A stretch of 5,037 nt of DNA from Actinobacteria bacterium UBA5975 (GTDB lineage Bacteria; Actinomycetota; Actinomycetes; Nanopelagicales; Nanopelagicaceae), in assembly GCA_002430075.1 (NCBI GenBank), contig DJBN01000040.1:23583-28619 (forward strand), in the 5' to 3' direction. Every line of letters starts with the position of its first letter. The stretch's first letter is position 1. The translations under genes were made by a program, and so were the position numbers. Below the pieces are notes generated by a model. That model made no database searches. It had not been told where the DNA came from and saw nothing but the letters and a program-made list of their open reading frames with translations. Positions 1-5,037 of this stretch are shown here, piece after piece.

Positions 1-78
1 CTCTAGCTGAAAAGCTATCTCGGTAACAAAAGGTAGTTTTCTCTGAAGTAGGCTATTTCAGCACGGATCGAATAAAAC
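1..78. other. intergenic region downstream of the operon with weak hairpins, no supported gene
   Basis: No ORF with a start codon and family signature runs through here on the minus strand. Two small hairpins are visible. One is TAGCT/AGCTA around a GAAA loop at 4-17. The other is an 8-pair stem at 43-61 (CTGAAGTA, loop GGC, TATTTCAG) with one G-T wobble on the plus strand and an A-C mismatch on the minus strand. Neither is followed directly by a U-run, so this is at best a poor intrinsic terminator for the operon. A plus-strand frame is open from the window edge and stops at 24-26 (LAEKLSR then TAA). It could be the tail of a convergent gene but is far too short to call. Confidence 0.4.
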
Positions 79-1695
79 TCACGAGAGTAATTCTTTCAGA
101 GGTATGCGTATCTCGTCGAGTAATTTCTGTGATTCATCCGACGTCTTCGTAATAACCTCGATATAACACTTCATCTTGGCCTCTGTTCCAGATGGACGAA
201 TAATCACCCGAATACCGCCAGAAAGCCATAAACGCAGCCCTTCTGTAGGCGGAAGCCCATCTGTAGGCGTTGCAAGATCATCAATAGATTCGACTTTGCG
301 TCCGGCAATATGCGAAGGAGGGGTCTTTCGAAGCGAATTAAGAACTGCAGAGATTGCTGAGATATCTGAGACACGGATAGAAATCTGTTCCGTTCCATGA
401 AATCCATGACGATCCCACACCTGATTAAGTAGGTCAGAGAGCGTTAGCCCATCGTCCTTGAGATCGCTCGTTATTTGGGCTAAAAACAAAGCTGCGGAAA
501 TTCCATCTTTATCATTAACCGTCTTGGCATCAACTGCATATCCAATGGCTTCTTCGTAACCGAATGCAAGATTTCTAATTTTAGCAAGCCATTTGAACCC
601 CGTGAGAACTTCTTGAAAGGGGATGCCATAGTGAGCGCTGATTTTACGAAGGGCTGATGAGGAGACTATAGAGTTCCCAAATACCCCTTGTGGTTGAGTA
701 CGGGCAATCCATTCACCAAAAATGATTCCAAGTTCATCGCCACGCAACATGCGCCAACCTACTACTGGGTCATTAATTGCTGCAGCACATCGATCCGCGT
801 CTGGGTCATTGGCGATAACTAAATCTGCACCGAAATCACGAGCCTTTTTCAATGCCAGATCAATCGCCCCAGGTTCTTCGGGGTTAGGAAAAGAAACTGT
901 TGGAAAATCTGGATCAGGCGTGCATTGCTCATCTACCAAAATCAAAGTTGCAAAGCCTGCGTGGTTAAAGACCCGTTGGATCGTTTCAGTTCCAACTCCA
1001 TGCATTGCCGTATAGACAATTTTAAGATCTCTCGGATGCGGCGCTAATTTAGCTGTCTCTGATATGTATCCAGAGATTACCTCCTCGCCAAGAATCGTCC
1101 ACGCGCTACCGCGAGGCTGTTTTTTGAGTGATGTTATTGAAGCAATCTCGGTTGCAATAAATTCATCTGTTGGGCTAATTATTTGCGAAGCATAGTAATC
1201 AATGCCGTCTGCAGCAGGACCTATATAAACCTTGTATCCGTTATCTTGCGGAGGGTTATGGCTGGCGGTAACCATAATGCCAATATCACAACGCAGAAAC
1301 TGAGTTGCATATGCCAAAACCGGCGTAGGCAGCGGTCTTGGAAGTATCTGTACATCCATACCGGCGCCACTCATGATTTCAGCGGTTTCTAATGTGTAAT
1401 CCTCGGAGCCGTAGCGAGCATCTCGGCCTATTACGACCTTACTCATGCCACGCTTTTTCATATATGCAGCAAGCCCGGCAGCAGTTCGGCCCACGACTGC
1501 ACGATTCATGCACGATGGCCCAGGACCTATTGGCCCACGCAGTCCTGCAGTACCAAATTGAAGAAAACCATTGAAGTGTTGAGCAAGAACACCTTCATCA
1601 CCGCTATCGAGCATTTCTTGCAGTTGAGTCGCAGTTACTGGATCAGGGTCATCTGCAATCCATAGCTCGATTTCCGCGCGCAATGATGCATTCAT
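79..1695 (-). CDS. pmmB: phospho-sugar mutase of the phosphohexomutase superfamily, PGM2-like (annotated phosphomannomutase; possible phosphopentomutase)
   Basis: 538 residues with all four active-site segments of the alpha-D-phosphohexomutase superfamily. These are TASHNP (143-148, phosphoserine Ser145), the metal loop DPDADR (297-302), the sugar-binding loop GYEEAIGY (379-386), and the phosphate-binding loop RPSGTE (500-505). An N-terminal FGTAGLRGPIG (47-57) is typical of the long PGM2/PmmB-type branch. The reaction moves phosphate between C1 and C6 of a hexose, or C1 and C5 of a pentose, through a bisphosphate intermediate. The EEAIGY loop resembles eukaryotic PGM2, which prefers pentose phosphates, more than the GEMSGH-type loop of classical phosphomannomutases. 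Position directly after PNP, as in mycobacterial deoD-pmmB, supports a role in handling ribose-1-phosphate. Substrate is therefore uncertain; the superfamily assignment is firm. The ATG at 1695 has no evident Shine-Dalgarno, but residues 1-20 look like a normal family N-terminus (an acidic WIADDPDP segment), so I keep this start. No frameshift is seen. Confidence 0.93.
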   Translation of the reverse strand: MNASLRAEIELWIADDPDPVTATQLQEMLDSGDEGVLAQHFNGFLQFGTAGLRGPIGPGPSCMNRAVVGRTAAGLAAYMKKRGMSKVVIGRDARYGSEDYTLETAEIMSGAGMDVQILPRPLPTPVLAYATQFLRCDIGIMVTASHNPPQDNGYKVYIGPAADGIDYYASQIISPTDEFIATEIASITSLKKQPRGSAWTILGEEVISGYISETAKLAPHPRDLKIVYTAMHGVGTETIQRVFNHAGFATLILVDEQCTPDPDFPTVSFPNPEEPGAIDLALKKARDFGADLVIANDPDADRCAAAINDPVVGWRMLRGDELGIIFGEWIARTQPQGVFGNSIVSSSALRKISAHYGIPFQEVLTGFKWLAKIRNLAFGYEEAIGYAVDAKTVNDKDGISAALFLAQITSDLKDDGLTLSDLLNQVWDRHGFHGTEQISIRVSDISAISAVLNSLRKTPPSHIAGRKVESIDDLATPTDGLPPTEGLRLWLSGGIRVIIRPSGTEAKMKCYIEVITKTSDESQKLLDEIRIPLKELLS

Positions 1696-1703
1696 GGATA
1701 GAG

Positions 1704-1709
1704 ATTATC
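1704..1709 (-). promoter_or_regulatory. candidate -10 element for a leaderless transcript of the mutase gene
   Basis: In the 18-base gap between PNP and the mutase, the minus strand reads GATAAT, one mismatch from TATAAT, followed by eight bases and then the ATG. Transcription starting at or near that A would give a leaderless mRNA, a common mode in Actinobacteria and consistent with the missing Shine-Dalgarno. No convincing -35 hexamer is present 16-18 bases upstream. A six-base near-match in AT-rich sequence can occur by chance. Confidence 0.3.
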
Positions 1710-1713
1710 GGTG

Positions 1714-2544
1714 TTAAACGAGTTTTGGAATAGTTGATTTAAGGAGTGAACCCATGCGATCTGCTGCAGCTTTTCCTGCAGCGATAACTTCTTCATGGTT
1801 CAATTTTTCTCCGGTGACTCCTGCGGCAGCATTTGTAACTAGTGAAATACCAAGTACTTCGGCACCAAGAGCGTGGGCTGCAATTGCTTCCGGAACGGTA
1901 GACATTCCGACTAGATCTGCGCCCATTGTGCGCATCATCAAAATTTCCGCAGGTGTTTCATACGTCGGACCACGCCAGTGTACATATACGCCTTCAGTCA
2001 GAGATGAATCTTCCTTCTTTACAATCTCACGGATTCTCTTGCTGTACAGATCAGTAAGATCGATAAATGTTGCACCCGAGAGCGGAGAAGCAGCTGTTAA
2101 TGAAATATGATCGCGAATAATTACTGGTTGACCTACCGTGTATGAGGTATTAATCCCGCCACAAGCATTGGTGAGTATTACAACTTTGCAGCCAGCCTTT
2201 ACCGCTGTGCGAACCCCATGCACAACAGGTTCCATGCCTTTACCTTCATAGAGATGTGTACGACCAAGAAATACGAGCGCTCGTACAGTTTTGCCACCCT
2301 CGGTGATTTCATATGAACGTACTTTCCCCGAGTGCCCTTCAACTGCGGGAGCCATAAATCCAGTCAGTTCATGCGCATCGCATTCGTAAACTGGAGCCCC
2401 AAGAGCGTCCGCGGCCGTTACCCAGCCTGAGCCCATAACGAGAGCTACATCGTGCGACGCAACGCCTGTGCGTTCTGCGATCTCGTGAGCTGCCTTCGAG
2501 GCAGCAGCTAGCGGATCAGAGTAAAGAAGTTCAGTAGAAGTCAT
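1714..2544 (-). CDS. punA: purine nucleoside phosphorylase, trimeric (PNP/MTAP family)
   Basis: 276 residues, normal for the trimeric class. Motifs in order are GSGW with the phosphate-binding Ser39, EGHSGKV (His71), GRTHLYEG (Arg95, His97), TNACGGIN (125-132), GPTYETPAE (192-200, Tyr195 and Glu197), VGMSTVPEA (212-220, Met214 and Ser215), TNAAAG (237-242, Asn238) and LNHEEV with His250. The Glu197/Asn238 pair corresponds to the base-recognition residues Glu201/Asn243 of human PNP. This predicts 6-oxopurine nucleosides (inosine, guanosine and their deoxy forms) as substrates rather than 5'-methylthioadenosine. The enzyme uses phosphate to split the nucleoside into base and (deoxy)ribose-1-phosphate in the cytoplasm. 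Its ATG overlaps the carboxylase TGA as ATGA and lacks a strong Shine-Dalgarno, implying translational coupling. The following mutase gene could use the sugar phosphate product. Substrate range is inferred from the motifs. The name deoD is also used for this gene in mycobacteria. Confidence 0.95.
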   Translation of the reverse strand: MTSTELLYSDPLAAASKAAHEIAERTGVASHDVALVMGSGWVTAADALGAPVYECDAHELTGFMAPAVEGHSGKVRSYEITEGGKTVRALVFLGRTHLYEGKGMEPVVHGVRTAVKAGCKVVILTNACGGINTSYTVGQPVIIRDHISLTAASPLSGATFIDLTDLYSKRIREIVKKEDSSLTEGVYVHWRGPTYETPAEILMMRTMGADLVGMSTVPEAIAAHALGAEVLGISLVTNAAAGVTGEKLNHEEVIAAGKAAADRMGSLLKSTIPKLV

Positions 2545-4259
2545 GCCTGAATAATGTCACAGAGAACAGCGCCGCTTGACACTGTTTCACCGATTACTGC
2601 CTTTAGGTTTCTTATCACACCGCTCTTATGTGCATTCAGTGGTTGCTCCATCTTCATCGCCTCTAACACGATGACGAGATCTCCGGCTTCAACCGCTTGT
2701 CCCTCGCTTACAGCAATCTTTACAACCGTACCCTGCATAGGACTGGAGAGTGAAGTGCCAGTTGAGGCTCCGGAAGAAGATTTCTTAGCTCGATGTCGCT
2801 TAACGACAGGTTCAGGGGCATGAACCAGAATTTCAAATCGCTTTCCATTGACTTCAGCAATCAGCTTTTCAGCAGCAACATGAGTCTCTATCGCACTTTC
2901 CGAGGACTCAAATGCAGGAATCTCGTTAACAAACTCACTTTCTATGTAGCTTGTGTAAACTTTAAATTCTTTGGCATATGCAGGATCTTCAAGAATCGCG
3001 CGGTGGAATGGAAGTGCGGTCGCAAGACCACCGACTTCAAACTCAGCAAGCGCACGTCGCGCCCGCTCGATAGCTTGCTCTCGGGTTGCACCTGTAACGA
3101 TTAATTTTGCTAGCAGTGAATCAAAGTTTCCGCCGATTACATCACCATTGCGAAAACCTGCATCTACTCGCACGCCAGGTCCAGTTGGAATATTCCACGA
3201 AGTAATTCGACCTGGCGCTGGCAGGAATGAGCGACCAGGATCTTCACCATTGATTCGAAATTCAATTGAATGACCGCGAACTACCGGATCATCAAATCCA
3301 AGACTTTCTCCCATAGCAATTCGGAATTGCTCGCGCACTAAGTCGATACCAGTAACTTCTTCAGAGACGGGGTGTTCGACTTGTAAGCGTGTATTTACTT
3401 CCAAGAATGAAATAGTCCCGTCGAGACCGATAAGAAATTCACAGGTGCCAGCTCCTATATAGCCAGCCTCTTTCATAATTGCCTTACTTGAACGGTATAG
3501 CTCTTCATTTTGGGCATCGGTGAGAAATGGAGCCGGGGCTTCCTCTACTAATTTCTGGTGGCGACGCTGCAGTGAGCAATCACGCGTAGAGACAACAACT
3601 GCATGGCCATGTTTATCTACTAAAACTTGAGTCTCAACATGTCGAGGCTTATCCAAATAACGCTCGACGAAGCATTCTCCGCGACCAAACCCGGCAATCG
3701 CTTCACGGACTGCGGAGGCATAGAGCTCTGGAATTTCCTCCATTGTCCGTGCAACTTTAAGTCCACGTCCGCCACCACCAAATGCTGCCTTGATCGCAAC
3801 TGGCAGTCCATATTCTTTTGCAAATGCAACCACTTCTTCATGTCCTGTTACTGGATCTTTTGTTCCTGCTACAAGTGGCGCCCCAGCTTTAGCGGCAATT
3901 CGACGAGCCGAAACTTTATCGCCGAGCGCACTGATTGCCGCTGGAGGTGGACCGATCCAAATAAGCCCAGCATCTTGTACTGCTTGGGCAAAGTCTGCGT
4001 TCTCAGAGAGAAATCCATAACCTGGATGCACGGAATCGGCGCCTGCTTGCTTTGCAAGTGCAATAATTTTAGCAATATTGAGGTAAGTATCTTTTGCAAC
4101 AAGACCATTAAGTGCGTAAGCGAAATCCGCGCTCTGCACATGTAGAGCATCTCGATCCTCATCTGAATAGATGGCAACGGATTCAATTCCGTGGTCTTTG
4201 CATGCACGGATAACGCGAAGAGCTATTTCTCCCCGATTTGCAATCAAAACTCTCTTCAT
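2541..4259 (-). CDS. accA3: acetyl-/propionyl-CoA carboxylase alpha subunit (biotin carboxylase fused to biotin carboxyl carrier protein)
   Basis: 572 residues from ATG 4259. Residues 1-115 are the biotin carboxylase N-domain ([25 protein letters not shown]). About 116-320 is the ATP-grasp domain, with Lys115, Lys157 and the glycine loop FGGGGRG (160-166), [11 protein letters not shown] (226-236), Glu274, and [11 protein letters not shown] (287-297, containing Glu287, Asn289 and Arg291). About 328-440 is the C-domain with EFRINGEDP. After a variable Ser/Lys-rich linker (about 445-503) comes the carrier domain with EAMKMEQ; Lys536, 36 residues from the C-terminus, is the expected biotinylation site. 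The enzyme carboxylates biotin using ATP and bicarbonate, and the beta subunit then transfers CO2 to acyl-CoA. It is slightly shorter than the roughly 600 residues common for actinobacterial AccA3. I chose ATG 4259 because it has a strong AAAGGAG five bases upstream and forms an ATGA overlap with maf; the longer TTG start at 4283 adds eight residues not typical of the family. All recognised catalytic residues are present. Confidence 0.96.
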   Translation of the reverse strand: MKRVLIANRGEIALRVIRACKDHGIESVAIYSDEDRDALHVQSADFAYALNGLVAKDTYLNIAKIIALAKQAGADSVHPGYGFLSENADFAQAVQDAGLIWIGPPPAAISALGDKVSARRIAAKAGAPLVAGTKDPVTGHEEVVAFAKEYGLPVAIKAAFGGGGRGLKVARTMEEIPELYASAVREAIAGFGRGECFVERYLDKPRHVETQVLVDKHGHAVVVSTRDCSLQRRHQKLVEEAPAPFLTDAQNEELYRSSKAIMKEAGYIGAGTCEFLIGLDGTISFLEVNTRLQVEHPVSEEVTGIDLVREQFRIAMGESLGFDDPVVRGHSIEFRINGEDPGRSFLPAPGRITSWNIPTGPGVRVDAGFRNGDVIGGNFDSLLAKLIVTGATREQAIERARRALAEFEVGGLATALPFHRAILEDPAYAKEFKVYTSYIESEFVNEIPAFESSESAIETHVAAEKLIAEVNGKRFEILVHAPEPVVKRHRAKKSSSGASTGTSLSSPMQGTVVKIAVSEGQAVEAGDLVIVLEAMKMEQPLNAHKSGVIRNLKAVIGETVSSGAVLCDIIQA

Positions 4260-4858
4260 CGCATCTCCTTTACCTGAGGCCAAGAGTAACCAAGTTGATT
4301 CATCGCTAGTCTTAAGAATGGCATCGAAATTCCGACTACATTGGTGTAATCGCCTTCGATAAGTGGAATAAATGCAGAGCCAAAGCCATCAAGGGTGAAG
4401 CCACCTGCAACGTGCAAGGGTTCACCTGATGCAACGTAATCTGCAATCTCGACATCTGTCATGTGACTAAAGGTAACTTTTGTTGTCACGCGATCTGCAA
4501 TTTCAATCCCTTTTTCAGTATCAATAATGCAGTGCCCAGTATGCAGCAAGCCTGAGCGCCCGCTCATCCGCCTGGCGCGTGCGATTGCGATTTCTGGAGT
4601 TCCTGGTTTTCCAAATGAAACTCCATCTACATCAAAAGTTGAATCACAACCGATAACAATCGCAGGGTAATCAATCATCTCTCGTACTGTATGTGCTTTA
4701 GAAATAGCTAGCGCAACCACCATATCTTCTGGAGTTAACGCATTGAAAAATTCGGTCTCTTCATCTACATGACTTACGATTATTGTTGGCTTAAGCCCAG
4801 CATCTTCAAGTAATCGACGGCGGGAAGTCGACTGCGAAGCAAGGACGATACGTGGCAT
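4256..4858 (-). CDS. maf: Maf family nucleoside triphosphate pyrophosphatase
   Basis: 200 residues, full length for the Maf/Ham1 superfamily. Visible motifs are the N-terminal substrate loop [12 protein letters not shown] (6-17, with conserved Arg13), a conserved Lys at 54, GCDSTF with the likely catalytic/metal-binding Asp72, GKP with Lys84, the LHTGH block (105-109), [14 protein letters not shown] (145-158), and the C-terminal [13 protein letters not shown] (168-180). Maf proteins hydrolyse nucleoside triphosphates to the monophosphate and pyrophosphate. Characterised members act on dTTP/UTP or on modified nucleotides such as m7GTP, and some have been linked to septum inhibition. The block that often reads D-K-A-G in other bacteria is H-V-A-G here, which I recall as usual in actinobacterial Maf proteins. 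The exact substrate cannot be assigned. The ATG at 4858 directly follows the accE TAG and has no clear Shine-Dalgarno, so reinitiation after accE is likely. The TGA stop overlaps the next gene's ATG. Confidence 0.93.
   Translation of the reverse strand: MPRIVLASQSTSRRRLLEDAGLKPTIIVSHVDEETEFFNALTPEDMVVALAISKAHTVREMIDYPAIVIGCDSTFDVDGVSFGKPGTPEIAIARARRMSGRSGLLHTGHCIIDTEKGIEIADRVTTKVTFSHMTDVEIADYVASGEPLHVAGGFTLDGFGSAFIPLIEGDYTNVVGISMPFLRLAMNQLGYSWPQVKEMR
4265..4271 (-). promoter_or_regulatory. strong Shine-Dalgarno sequence for the carboxylase alpha gene
   Basis: AAAGGAG lies five bases before the ATG at 4259, inside the last codons of maf. It decides the start of the carboxylase gene in favour of 4259 over the in-frame TTG at 4283, since the site would lie within the coding region if translation began at 4283. 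No comparably good site precedes the other complete genes in the window. Confidence 0.85.
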
Positions 4859-5037
4859 CTAGCTTTGCTTTCGTGCGCCGAAGGTAATTTGTCGTGATAG
4901 CGGTTGCCGAAGTTGCGGTCTACCAAAGATACTTCGCTTTATTACAGGCGTAAGCTGGACAGATTTATGGTGAGCCAAAACTGCTTGAAGCGCAAGAATT
5001 TCTTCGGGAGTTGGATTGCCCGATGTGACGGTAAATT
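4859..5037 (-). CDS. accE: acyl-CoA carboxylase epsilon subunit, C-terminal part (5' end outside window)
   Basis: Partial gene entering from the right edge; the last 58 residues and a TAG stop are present. The fragment contains GNPTPEEILALQAVL near its start (fragment residues 6-20). This fits the short conserved core of actinobacterial carboxylase epsilon subunits, in which a G-x-P-x-x-EE motif is followed by an Ala/Leu-rich helix. The tail is basic (SIFGRPQLRQPL, then ending in ARKQS), matching the family's Arg/Pro-rich C-terminus. Epsilon is a small non-catalytic protein that helps assemble and stimulate the alpha-beta carboxylase complex in the cytoplasm. Its position directly before maf and the alpha subunit is the usual actinobacterial arrangement, and a beta subunit gene (accD) is expected immediately upstream. 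The stop codon touches the maf ATG, so the two are probably translationally coupled. The assignment rests on a short weakly conserved family plus strong context. Whether the complex uses acetyl-CoA or propionyl-CoA cannot be told from this fragment. Confidence 0.82.
   Translation of the reverse strand, partial: FTVTSGNPTPEEILALQAVLAHHKSVQLTPVIKRSIFGRPQLRQPLSRQITFGARKQS

Noticed and set aside
43..61. Intrinsic terminator for the operon
   Set aside because: The minus-strand stem has a mismatch and no adjacent U-tract, so it is described only as a weak hairpin.
722..1015. Plus-strand open frame opposite the mutase gene
   Set aside because: No domain-like pattern or ribosome binding site; it mirrors the codon pattern of the conserved mutase on the other strand.
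1763..1782. Inverted repeat GCTGCAG / CTGCAGC with a six-base loop, possible terminator near the PNP 3' end
   Set aside because: It lies inside PNP codons and is explained by repeated Ala-Ala codons (A-A-G-K-A-A-A); no U-run follows it.
3627..4145. 172-codon plus-strand open frame opposite the carboxylase gene
   Set aside because: Rich in Cys, Trp, Phe and Asn with no recognisable motif, and wholly antisense to a well-conserved ATP-grasp domain; it is a shadow of that gene.
4257..4283. Longer start (TTG at 4283) for the carboxylase alpha subunit, adding eight residues
   Set aside because: The added segment is unlike family N-termini, begins with a TTG, and would place the strong AAAGGAG inside the coding sequence; ATG 4259 fits the family start and the ATGA overlap.
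1..5037. A novel system such as defence, mobile element, CRISPR or RNA gene
   Set aside because: Both strands are accounted for by conserved housekeeping genes with intact motifs; there are no repeat arrays, transposase-like ORFs, terminal repeats or tRNA-like folds, and the longest unexplained stretch is 78 bases.

Overview
The window is a compact one-strand (minus) operon segment from an actinobacterium. Read right to left in the direction of transcription it carries: the 3' end of an acyl-CoA carboxylase epsilon subunit gene (accE-like), a Maf nucleotide pyrophosphatase, a biotin carboxylase/BCCP alpha subunit (accA3 type), a trimeric purine nucleoside phosphorylase (PNP), and a phospho-sugar mutase with a PGM2-type sugar-binding loop. 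The epsilon subunit, the fused biotin carboxylase-BCCP and the AccD/AccE-Maf-AccA gene cluster are actinobacterial hallmarks. Base composition looks to be in the mid-to-high 40s % G+C (judged by eye, not counted), low for Actinobacteria. That combination, with near-zero gene spacing, suggests a streamlined freshwater lineage such as the acI group (Ca. Nanopelagicales). The taxonomic placement is inference only.

Layout: positions 4859-5037 encode the last 58 residues of AccE. Its TAG stop abuts the ATG of maf (4256-4858) with no spacer. maf and the carboxylase alpha gene (2541-4259) overlap by the 4 bases ATGA, and the alpha gene and PNP (1714-2544) overlap in the same way. Eighteen bases separate PNP from the mutase gene (79-1695). 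Positions 1-78 hold no supported gene, only weak hairpins. About 97% of the window is protein coding. I saw no frameshift, RNA gene, CRISPR array, insertion sequence or phage-like feature.

Function: the alpha subunit carries biotin and carboxylates it with ATP. Together with a beta subunit (expected just upstream, outside the window) and the epsilon subunit it would make malonyl-CoA and/or methylmalonyl-CoA for lipid metabolism. Maf hydrolyses non-canonical or pyrimidine nucleoside triphosphates. PNP releases purine base and (deoxy)ribose-1-phosphate from nucleosides, and the adjacent mutase may convert the pentose-1-phosphate to pentose-5-phosphate. The 3' half of the operon may therefore be a small nucleoside-salvage module joined to the carboxylase genes.

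This is mainly a well-conserved housekeeping region. I found no evidence of a new biological system. The points worth a second look are the mutase's probable substrate, a possible internal leaderless promoter before the mutase gene, and the fact that only the carboxylase alpha gene has a strong Shine-Dalgarno sequence.
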